From Anas platyrhynchos (lineage: Eukaryota > Chordata > Aves > Anseriformes > Anatidae), in assembly GCF_047663525.1 (NCBI RefSeq), contig NC_092590.1, positions 22,924,001-22,988,000 of the forward strand: 64,000 bases of DNA. Direction: 5' to 3'. Made by a program: the position numbers and the translations under genes. The notes under the pieces were generated by a model. That model did not search any database and was not told the DNA's origin. It was given only the letters and a program-made list of their open reading frames with translations. Shown piece after piece: positions 55,001 through 64,000 of the stretch. Every line of letters starts with the position of its first letter. Position 1 is the first letter of the stretch.

Positions 55001-58000
55001 CAGCTCTCACTGTTTTTCCCCTTCCAAAGTGTCAGATAATCCGTTCAGAGAGGTGTATCAGAGCAGTATCCCAGTATGTCTACACAATGAAATGGATGTA
55101 TAGTCATCTTTTTGTTTACTGTCCAGTCAGTAACATAAGAACTTGGGTGCCAATAACTGGTGCCAATGACTACCACAAAAAGGGTCTAATGACACAGTAG
55201 AGTAGCCACAGGGGGGAATACTACCTGGCTTCCTATAAGTAGAGAATCAGCTATCACTGTTCTCAGAACCGTTTAAGAGCAAGGAAAGGAAAAGAAAAAG
55301 GGAATGCCCCCCCCCCCCCAGCCAAAAAAAATAAAATAAAAATAAAAAACAGAGGGGAACATAAAAGGGAAAAACTGGCCATTGAATTATTTTGATACTT
55401 AAAATGGCCACTTATTATGAAGTTCAAAATGCTATGGAGTCGCTTAGGAATGGTAAAATAGCAAAAGAGTTTCTCTAGATTAGAGCAACATTAATACATC
55501 TCTGAACTAAGTTCTTCTGTGACAGATTTCAGGTCCATCTAATGGAATTGTGTGGAAAACAGCCTTATTCAGATCCTTCACTGGAGAGGGAACCACACAT
55601 GAGGAGATGGTACCCAGAAGACACTACCAATGCACAATCATGACAGAACCACGAGGTTACAGCCAACATGGCGAGGCTTAAAATGTGAGAACTGACAAAA
55701 TGCAAGACAAAACATTGAATTCATTTAGAGTTCTCAATGGCATGAATGAGGTTTGTAGCAGACGCTGAGATGACATATCAACCATCAAACTGGTATTGTA
55801 CATCTGCTTGTATGAGTAAAACCTGCTGACATAGGCAGGACCTGCCACATGTATTGCCCAATATTTTGTCAGGGCAGTTTCCTCTTCCAGGGATAAAATA
55901 ACTTTATAACTTTATAATAGAAGTTGCTTCCTAAACTAAGAAAAAAAGAGTGTCATTGCCTGTAAATGGTGAATCTTAAGTTCTGGGAGAAAAAAAAAAA
56001 GAAAAAAAAAGAAAAAAAAAGGCAAGCACAAATAAATACAAACAAAAAAAAACAAACCATTGGCTCCCTTTGGTACCTCAAACATGAAAGTATCCACTTC
56101 TTCACGAATGTCCTTGTAGCTCAATTTGTTCCCTTCATCATCTGTTGCATTCAGCAGCATGTCCAGGAAAGCTTCTCTCTTTTTGGAACCTCTTTCTTCA
56201 CTGTTCACATCAGTATCACGTTTCATTCGTTTGGTGTTTTCAAGTTCTGCAGCTTTTTCTGCAATGACCTGAGATTAAAACCAGTATATTAGATGTGGCA
56301 TGCAGTGTATGTGCTGCATAAATCACACAGGTTCATCCTAATTTGTTAAAACAAAAATATCCATCTGTAGCAGTCTACATGAGGTAGGCCTAGTTAGCAT
56401 AGCTGTTACCATTGGCTTGTGATCTTAATCAATTTTTTATTTTAGTAGATTAAATATGACCAACATCTTGTCCCAAACAATAGAATTAACCTTGAAAAGA
56501 TTTTGTCTATTCAAGAAAACAGTCAAACTGTTCAATGTGTTGAACACCAAAAAGTGTGAACACATCAAGAATATCTGGAACAAGCTTATTGTTAATGCCA
56601 GCAATGGCAACAGCAAGTCAGAAAACATCACCACAATTTGAGCAGAGCAATCACCAAGAAGAAATCTACCCAACCCAATAAATAAGGAAAGAAACATGTT
56701 TCCAACCTCTGGGGAACTCGGGGGAATGAAGAGAAAGACACCACGGCACCCCAAAAGCCTACATCAGGACTACACATAGCATGGCTGGAACCACTACACT
56801 GAAGCCTCACAGTTTTTCTTTGGTATCAGAGCAGTGGTTGACCTTCCTCTTTTTAGGTCAAAGCACAGCCCCAATGACAGATGGGAAGTTCCTGCCATCA
56901 CCATCATTGCTGTAAGAGCACAATGAAGGTCTTCAGTAAACTGGCCAGTATCACTCTCAACTTTTTTTTTTAAAGGTTGTGTAATACTTGATTCAGTTCA
57001 GAAGAAGCACTTAATGAGGGAACTATAATTATGCACACACGTCGTTTCAAATATACACTTATAATAACACATGCAAAACCACCTCATCTCTTCTTTCTGT
57101 CAGCACCTATGCTAGGTGATATTATTATTTAGTGTTCCTTTAGTGTTCCTTTTCTGAGATTTGGTGTCTTATATCCAGTGCATCAGCCCAGCATGGAAGG
57201 ACAGCAGTACTATTACCTTAAGGCTCTTTCTCTTGCTTCACTGCTGCAATTTCCAATAAGAGGAAGCAAAATATAACCTAAGCTACTTAAAAACAACTCT
57301 AATGAGAATTTTTCTCTGACAGAACACAACATGATAGACATGCCCATTTCTCTATACACTGCAGGAGTGCATGGTCACTATGACTCATTATATGTACTGA
57401 AATTTCAGGGACTATTTCTTTTGCTGTGGGCAATGGCACTGTGGGGTACATAAACACTTCCAGGAAAACAGCCTCCTGGTAACATCTTAACAGCAAGCTT
57501 GGGAGGGCAGCCATTGGCAAGAACAGCACAGAGGCTACTTACTGAGAAAAAAAGGTGTTCCTTTCACAGTCTAAAATAGTAAGAGAAGACTGCATTTTAT
57601 GCAAAGTCAGTGATGTATGTTTTATGGTTTCCATACCAAAGTCTTCTACTTTTCATGTGAGGACCCATGAACGTTCAGTCACCTTAGCAATTCTTCTCCA
57701 AATGAAGGAAAACAAATGCGGGCTTCCATATCTGAGGACTGGACCAAGTCTCATTACCAGTATATTTGTTTTACTGCTACAAACTTGGCAGAGAACTGTT
57801 ATAGGCAATTAAGATGGACAGAACAAGAATTTGGTGAACACCTATTGTTTATTTCAGTTGTCCAGGACCAATGAGTCCTGTTATTCCCTTGGAGTAATAC
57901 TCCCCTGCTTAAAAACAAGACTGCCTTACAGAGAAGATATGTATTGGCTTCATTTTAGGGGATTCCTCAGCATCCCAAAGGATAGTTCTTTTAATAGGTG

Positions 58001-58081
58001 CACAGTAAGAGTGCTGATTCTCATCTGCAATTTGGAAGCTAGCTACTAAGTGCAAAACTTTCCATCAACTATAATGTGGCA

Positions 58082-58117
<36 letters not shown>

Positions 58118-61100
58118 AATAATAAAAGGCCATACTGTATCTGTAAAATTGTGAAGGATCTTAAGATTCCTCTCATGTTCTCTTCCTTCCTTAAACAGAA
58201 TATACACAAGATCATGCCAAAGCCAAGGGCTCTTCTGTCGCTGTTGGATTAGATCACTCATCCTAGGGGCACAAAAAATTACATCACATAACATTTCTTG
58301 ACAAAAAGTAAATTCACAGCACAATTTCAAGAACCAAAAAAAGAAGTCGTGCCTCCCTCTACCTCTCTCTATGAAACAGAGATAAACATGTTGTATGGGT
58401 TTAAACACATTCATCTGAAGGTAAAGCTGCTATTCTTTGCTTTCTGATCTCAAAATCTGTCATCCACCCCAGCATTCAGCATCACTATGACATCTATCTT
58501 TAAGCACCAATCTTTGAGAAGGAGAGCATATGTCCTTTTAGTGGCGGTCCTCTTGAAGCAGGTATATTCAGTCACCCAGTCCGTTCCCACCCCACATCAG
58601 TAAAGCATTGACCACATATCCTGAAAAGACATACAACTTGTACTAGGTCTCCAAATATCTGTCCTGTGACCTCAAACAGCCATCTGGAAACATTACGTTT
58701 CTACTTGACTGTCCAGATGCTATGTATGTCAGACATCACATGAAAAGTACTGGAAATAAAGAATCAGTCACAATATACAGATTCAAGGACACTCAAACAA
58801 CTGGAGTATACGTGAAAGGGCTGACTGTCATGGCTGTTCACCTCTTTTACATGCATTTGGCAGCAGAAAGAGACTCAGAGGAATTATTATCTCCAATACC
58901 AATGGATTAACTGAATAGCAGCTGACACCTTTTCACAGCCTTAACCTCCCATTGCATACACTCACAACAGAAGATGTCTTTAAAAACTTCAAGAATTTTC
59001 CTTACCTTCTTGGTTATCTATATCTACCTGTGTCACCCCCACCTCCACCCCAGCTCACAGAGCAGATGAACTGACACTGGCAGCAACAACTCCAACCCAA
59101 CTACAACGTAGCCAAGGAAAAACCTCCATTTACCTGTAGATAGCACGAACATACTCAGAATCCTTATTCTCCTGAGCACCCACATTCCTTCCCATCGCTG
59201 TTTCTAGGAGAAGGAAATCATCAACATTTCACAAGTGCAAAATGAAATGCAGAGTCCCTGTATACAGTAAGTTAATATTGCTTCCAGACTTTGATTGTCA
59301 CCACACTGTCAGTTTGATGCATAAATATGCACAACCCTTTCTAGATGAGAATTTTGCTTTTCCTTTCCATGCACAGCAGTCATGCTCCTTAAGAAAACCT
59401 CCCTTCAGACTCCTACCTCTGTCCTGCTCATGCCACAAACTAAGCTCACCACTCACCTGACCAGAGGCATATGAGACCCTAAGAGAAAGGATGCCCTTGG
59501 GAGGATGGCAATGCCTTCACACAGTAAGCAGAGATATTCCCATATCTCCTCACACAACATGACACAGCTGTACTCACAAGCCTCTGCACCACTCACAGCA
59601 TCACCACAATAACTAAGGAGGACTTACCACAGATGATATCAAGGGCACACAGAGTGACATCCAGAAAGATATCAAATGGTTCCTTGTCAACATGCTTCTC
59701 AAGTTTCTCCAACAAAACACCCCCTTGCTCATTCATAACCTCGAGAAAGTCATTTAAAATTGAGAAGTGGAATGTGGGAGTTATCATCTTCCTCCGTGAC
59801 CGCCACTTGTCTCCAGTGCTGCAAAATTGACAGCGGAGAGGGACAGGTTAAAACTCCAACTCAAAGATAAAACCCTCCCCATCACAGAAAGCACACAGTA
59901 AGAGCTGCAACCTGGAGCACCTTCACAAATGGGCATGCTGTGGCTGACTTTTCAATATCTCCACAGCACTCCTCAGAAGGAGCAAATTGGAAATTTTTCT
60001 TATTCCATCTCTCTCTGAAGCACAAACCAACATTTCTATATCTGCTGTCAACAAATGAAGTTGCCAACAGATCTTCAAACAGTACACCCCATGGTCACTC
60101 AGTGCACAGGCTGAGGGAGAGAACAGAAGCCATCTGTAGGACAAACCAGCTCTTCACCATCAAGGTCTCGACTCACCACAGCATCTCTGTGAATCACAGC
60201 CGGTGCTTGCCTATCCACTGAATAGGAAATGAGGAATCTAGGAAATTAGAAAAATAGGAAATCTAATCTAGGAAATGAGGACCAAGGAGAACTAGGGCAC
60301 AGGAATGCTATGCCAATGACTGCTTGGAGTGATTCCTCAGAGGCAGGCAACAACCTTCCACATGTCAGCGAATGAGCATGGAGCCGCAGCTGATGCTACT
60401 GGCTTTCAGGGGTTCTTGTTTGTTTTCCTGAACCAGGTGCCCCATAAGCACACAGCTGGCTTCTCTGCTTACAGAGCAAATCCTCGCATCACTCCTCTGG
60501 CATTGGACTAGCTTATCAGTTGTCTTCTACTACTGGCCTTAATCAGTAAAGACAGGAACATTATCCTCTCATTATGTTTTTGCAAGCACAAGAAAGTCAA
60601 AACATCTCTAAAAGTCTACCTGGAAAAAAAAAAAATAGTAAGGAAGGAACACTAGCAGGAACCATACACCACACCTGACACCCAGGGACCTCAGCTCTGC
60701 ACTTTGCTACTGATTACTGTCCCCCTTGCTTGAGGGGCACAAACAAAACACAGGTAAAAAGGCATTCCTTATCCTCCCACATATACTTGCACCTTCCACA
60801 CCATGATTGCAGCTGGCTTTTCCACCAGCACAGTCTCATCAAGAAGCACCAGAATGGCACTTGTGAGAGCTCCAAACAGGCAACAAAGCTCCACTAACAG
60901 GGGAACCTTGATACACAGAAAGACACAAAGTTACCAGAGCCACTCTATACTTGCGTTGTTCCAACTCTTGAATATCTACATCACCCAGACCAAAAACTTT
61001 CCTCAACCCTACCAAAGACTGAAGAACACCAAAGACTTTATTTTCCCTCTCTCCATTCCTTTTTTGCACTCATCCAGCCTCACTTATGAGCCTCCACTTC

Positions 61101-62900
61101 ATGAGGGAAACAAAGGACAGGGTACAGATACTCTCCCATCTTACCCCAAAGCATCGCCAACCTCAGGTCCATCATGAAGGTTTGCAGCTTTACCAGCTGA
61201 AATAAGCAACACAGTCACAGTTCTGCCACAGTAACATTACTCCACACAACAGTCAAAACATCCAGCAGGTAGCATCGCAGACTAGAAGACACCACTAGCC
61301 ACAGGATACAACTTTTCAAAAACTCAGATTCTTCCCAAATCTCTGGGCAAAAATGTATCAATGGTAATTTTTTACAAAAAATAGATAATACAATTATATT
61401 TGTATTGGGCACTAGCTACTAAAGAAAAACAAAGACTATCACAAGGAATAAGATTTCTAGAGCTATCATTTTACTATACCTTGTCAGAAGTCCAGTCCCC
61501 AACCACGGATGCAGAAATTTGTACAGGAATGATTTTTCAATATGTTTTGAACTACTCAGAATAACCTGTCAGAAAACAAAAAGAGGGGGAAGAACGTTGC
61601 TTGTTAGATGGAGAGAGATATCTTCAGCTGACATAATTTCACAAAACTTCAACTTCTCCAAGAAAATATCCTGAGCCTCATAAAATGCTGGTACAAAGTG
61701 GAAATATACAGTCTACACCCTCAAGTCTTTCTGTAACTATCCCAGTCCTGAAAAACAGGGAAATAGTCAGAGACTACAACTAGAAATCCCCTTATCTTTC
61801 TTAAAAAGAAAAATCTGCATTACAAAATTACCAGCAGAGCTCAGAGAAAACCCAGTGGTTTTCAGCCATAACCAAATTCACAGTACCATCTCTTTCATCA
61901 GCATTTGCAGAAAAATTGGCTGTCTGCAAGGGCCTTTCTTAATAAGAAGAAAATCCAAGCTCATCTTCCCTGATAACACCACACTGAAGGCCTGGAACAA
62001 CCAGCTCAACAACCTGCAGCCCCTAAACAGGCATACACCTTGCTTTATTTTCTCACATAAAAAAAACATCAATACACAATGTCAGCAGGCAACAGGGTGA
62101 ACTCTGCACTTACTCCCTCATAAAATAAGTAGCTTTTCAGCACAAACTGGTACAAGTGGTACATCCTGTATCTTTTCCTCCGAGTCATCTTTTGCACACC
62201 AAATCTTTGTTCTCCACCTTGCCCTACACTTCTGCCCATTGATTTCAATGTTGTATCACCACCCAGTGTTCAATACTCACTGTATACCATAACAAGGAAA
62301 CAGCTCTATCTTCACAGTTCATGAACAATCACTGTTCAGAGCTAAACATCATTTCATGGCATCAAGATAGACCCATCAAGTTCTCATGCAAAAGTCAAAC
62401 AGGCACAAGCACTGCAAAAAGCATTTTGTAATGTTTTACCTCTATTCCAATGGTCCAGATACCCTTCTATTGTCTTTTTAGTTCTGGTTTGGAACAGAAG
62501 GTTTAACAATTCAAAACAAAGCTAAAGGAGATGCTTCATTGTACAAAACATACTTACTCTATGCTTTCATTTTGCTGGCTCAACTTCAGTATTGATTTTT
62601 TCCTAGACTAAGCTTTTTTTATTTTTACACTTTCAGCCTCTCTTTAGCATTGGCTCAGAGGATAACCTCAAGTAAAATCAGTTCAAGCCCTTTTTTGCAA
62701 AAATTACATTGGTAGAATAGAAACTCATAGGTTAGACACTGCTCTGCCTGAGAGTGGTCTAGATGGAAAGGAGACAAGCACACTCACCTCCACACTATCA
62801 GGATGATACAAAACAGTGACAGGCAATGGTCCTAACCAAATTTTGAACAACGGCTGTTTCCTGAAATCTTCAGCATACTTTTGTAGTTGTTTAAAAAAGC
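51920..62900 (-). CDS. CYP4V2: Cytochrome P450 4V2, ten coding exons, first exon outside window
   Basis: ER-membrane haem monooxygenase. Human CYP4V2 omega-hydroxylates medium-chain and polyunsaturated fatty acids, and its loss causes Bietti crystalline dystrophy. Ten exons joined at GT-AG sites give about 457 codons plus stop (1373 nt), colinear with human CYP4V2 (525 residues) from the residues just before its FFQQ segment to the C-terminus. Motifs seen: I-helix [10 protein letters not shown], including the CYP4-type Glu that can bond haem; K-helix KEALR; PERF box FRPERFF; haem loop [14 protein letters not shown] with the axial Cys; CYP4-type PTFHF. The N-terminal membrane anchor and proline-rich hinge are missing because exon 1 lies beyond 64000. 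I read the reverse strand of 62901-64000 and saw no candidate for it. KLKB1 lies downstream in the same orientation. Nothing suggests a pseudogene: no stop, frameshift or lost catalytic residue. Confidence 0.95.
52096..53692 (-). other. CYP4V2 last intron, with long chance-like ORFs
   Basis: Less AT-rich than the surroundings. It carries overlapping open frames on both strands: a 193-codon frame at 52984-53565 and a 162-codon frame at 52131-52619 on the minus strand, and a 153-codon frame at 53321-53782 on the plus strand that runs into exon 10. None has a recognised domain; the Cys/Leu/Ser-rich composition suggests absence of stop codons rather than selection. Confidence 0.5.
53693..53872 (-). 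CDS. CYP4V2: CYP4V2 exon 10: haem-binding loop
   Basis: 180 nt, phase 1 to phase 1, acceptor TTTCAG, donor GTATGT. It encodes (R)[18 protein letters not shown], then [20 protein letters not shown] and [19 protein letters not shown]. It holds the PERF box and the haem loop F..G.R.CIG with the axial cysteine. Confidence 0.97.
54075..54209 (-). CDS. CYP4V2: CYP4V2 exon 9
   Basis: 135 nt, phase 1 to phase 1, acceptor TTGGCCAG, donor GTAAGT (perfect). It encodes (G)[18 protein letters not shown], then [20 protein letters not shown] and AEDCCI. KEALR is the K-helix ExxR. Two adjacent cysteines (EDCCI) replace human EDCEV. Confidence 0.95.
54561..54663 (-). CDS. CYP4V2: CYP4V2 exon 8
   Basis: 103 nt, phase 0 to phase 1, acceptor ACCTCTAG, donor GTACGT. 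It encodes [17 protein letters not shown], then [22 protein letters not shown] is the oxygen-activation threonine motif of the P450 I-helix. [14 protein letters not shown] matches human. Confidence 0.96.
54805..54850. repeat. (AAAT)n repeat in CYP4V2 intron
   Basis: Imperfect AAAT/AAATA units in the intron between exons 7 and 8. Confidence 0.8.
55307..55319 (+). repeat. Homopolymer of 13 C
   Basis: Thirteen consecutive C followed shortly by an A-rich AAAT-type stretch. On the sense strand of CYP4V2 it is a G run within the intron. Confidence 0.9.
55988..56022. repeat. A-rich polypurine repeat beside CYP4V2 exon 7
   Basis: Blocks of nine to eleven A separated by single G, 55 nt downstream of the exon 7 donor within the intron. 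On the sense strand it is a T-rich tract. Confidence 0.85.
56077..56268 (-). CDS. CYP4V2: CYP4V2 exon 7
   Basis: 192 nt, phase 0 to phase 0, acceptor AATCTCAG, donor GTACCA. It encodes [18 protein letters not shown], a variable acidic/basic linker, then [20 protein letters not shown] and [14 protein letters not shown]. The end is the first half of the I-helix; the final Glu is the CYP4 residue that can link covalently to haem. The central linker differs most from human. Confidence 0.96.
58081..58127. repeat. (AAAT)n/(AAT)n microsatellite beside CYP4V2 exon 6
   Basis: About nine AAAT units and four AAT units. It lies in the intron with only 8 nt between it and the last base of exon 6, so it almost abuts the splice donor. 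Confidence 0.9.
58136..58262 (-). CDS. CYP4V2: CYP4V2 exon 6
   Basis: 127 nt, phase 2 to phase 0, acceptor CCCCTAG. The donor is ACA/GTATGG, a weak match placed by homology to the human TNS/VIAE junction. It encodes (R)[18 protein letters not shown], then [17 protein letters not shown] and LHNFTDT. The 47-bp AAAT/AAT microsatellite begins 9 nt beyond the exon end, inside the intron. Confidence 0.92.
59134..59203 (-). CDS. CYP4V2: CYP4V2 exon 5
   Basis: 70 nt, phase 1 to phase 2, acceptor CTCCTAG, donor GTAAAT. It encodes (E)[16 protein letters not shown], then YVRAIY. It matches human [23 protein letters not shown], the E-helix and E/F loop. Confidence 0.94.
59628..59818 (-). CDS. CYP4V2: CYP4V2 exon 4
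   Basis: 191 nt, phase 2 to phase 1, acceptor TTTTGCAG, donor GTAAGT. It encodes [19 protein letters not shown], then [35 protein letters not shown] and [23 protein letters not shown] is the C-helix region; the Trp and Arg contact haem propionates in CYP4 enzymes. Confidence 0.96.
61480..61565 (-). CDS. CYP4V2: CYP4V2 exon 3
   Basis: 86 nt, phase 0 to phase 2, acceptor TCTGACAG, donor GTATAG. It encodes [18 protein letters not shown], then [10 protein letters not shown]. This aligns with human VILTSSKQIDKS..YKFLEPWLGLGLLT without gaps. The exon was found by reading the minus strand, since it has no long ORF. Confidence 0.94.
62788..62900 (-). CDS. CYP4V2: CYP4V2 exon 2
   Basis: 113 nt, phase 1 to phase 0, acceptor TATTCCAG, donor GTGAGT. 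It encodes (G)[18 protein letters not shown], then [19 protein letters not shown]. This matches the human EFFQQIIEYTEEYR...LKLWVGPVP segment leading to the N-terminal beta region. The leading base of the first codon comes from the absent exon 1. Confidence 0.93.
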
Positions 62901-64000
62901 CTGGAATAATAAAAAATAATAACAAAAAAGCAGGTTAGAATTTTAAAAGATTTATTTTCTGAATAAGCAAGACTTCTGCAATGGAGTTTTTTATAATATG
63001 CATTATAATTATATTTTTGCTGTAGTTTTATCTTGCTACCATGACAAAGCAGCTTATTTTGCACCTGTCAATTAGCTGTTCTGCAGGAGCACTTTTTTAT
63101 GGCTGTGCTCTTGAAGGTGCTGTATTCTAGAGAATCCCCACCACACTGTAGACAAGGCAGTTTGATTTAAGTTTTTCCAGAGCTCTGCAGCATGGGCCTG
63201 TTGCAATACAATGCTCTTTGTCATAACTTGAACCAAATTAAACTTTATCAAGACTATGCTTATACTTTGGTTTACCTGACACTAACCAAAATACTACATC
63301 AGGACATTTCTTTAGTTACTAAGTACAGCATCAAGCCTTTTCCCATCTAAGACTTGGTTCACAGATACTACACTTGTGATGCACAGACAAGCAACATAGA
63401 CCACAGTAATGGCAGAGCACAGTGCAGGGACAAGTATCACTTGAAATGTCTAGCTTCTGTTAGCTGGACTCCTGAAGAAAATAATCTATGGAGCCCTTAC
63501 ACTTATTGTTTGCCTGGAAAAAAAATAAAATTAAAATTAAAAAATATATATTTTTTTCTATTCCTGTGTGCTTAAATCTTCTCACTCTCTCTCAGCCCCA
63601 ATTATCAGTGATGGTTTGCCATTCTAGCAGAGGCCTTTAACAGCCAGCTGTTGCAGGATTAAACACCACCCTCACATTTTAAGAAACCTTACTGAAGGAT
63701 AAGTGATTGTTTAAAAGGCCATCATGGATTTAGCAATTCAAATGTCCCTATCTCTAAGGGCACAAAGTTCATAGGATCATTTATATCTGAATCATCTGAG
63801 AGATACCACAATTGCACAGTCACCAGTTGGACTTCATAGGGGTGAGATTGACAGTCCGGCCAGTTCTTGACACACTAATTTATGCTCTCATCTAGTCCAT
63901 ATCTTGCCAGTTTAGCTACACAGAAAGAGTGAAGGTTCTATCAAAGACTGAAGGCACAGCTAAGTCTGAAAATAACCTAACAACTCAGCATGCTAAAATT
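62901..64000 (-). other. CYP4V2 intron 1, part; exon 1 not in window
   Basis: AT-rich intron DNA with an A/T repeat near 63520-63555. Reading the minus strand gave no start codon followed by a membrane anchor and proline-rich hinge, so the first exon and promoter lie to the right. Confidence 0.7.

Overview
This is vertebrate nuclear DNA. The AT-rich, intron-rich sequence, low density of recognisable transposons, one faded CR1-like LINE relic and the gene content suggest a bird or another sauropsid, most likely a bird. Species cannot be fixed from the sequence. No operon, CRISPR array, intact virus or intact transposon was seen.

Two protein genes lie head to tail on the minus strand. This is the order of the human 4q35 cluster (CYP4V2, then KLKB1, then F11). 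At the right, 51920-62900 holds ten coding exons of CYP4V2, a CYP4-family fatty-acid omega-hydroxylase. Its first exon lies beyond the right edge. In the middle, 29102-43911 holds all 14 coding exons of a plasma prekallikrein / factor XI gene. The joined exons give 628 codons plus a stop: signal peptide, four apple domains, activation site and a trypsin-like protease domain. Most of these exons are too short to stand out as ORFs and were placed by reading the minus strand for GT-AG sites, phase and family motifs. Every intron phase closes without a frameshift.

The region left of the protease gene (1 to about 28900) shows no supportable gene. It holds simple repeats, a perfect 81-bp tandem duplication, an extreme AT block and the CR1-like relic. 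The 7.3 kb between the genes holds candidate 5' untranslated exons for the protease gene and a compound microsatellite. Introns hold further simple repeats, including a 100-nt uninterrupted polypurine (sense-strand) tract just upstream of the exon opening apple domain 2.

The main biological interest is that a single PK/FXI-type gene is visible where mammals have two. Its fourth apple domain has the eight-cysteine, prekallikrein-like pattern expected of a monomer, while much of the rest reads like factor XI. I found no convincing novel system. The more distinctive points are the single-copy locus, the cysteine-loop insertion, a basic loop in the protease domain, the polypurine tract and the 81-bp duplication.
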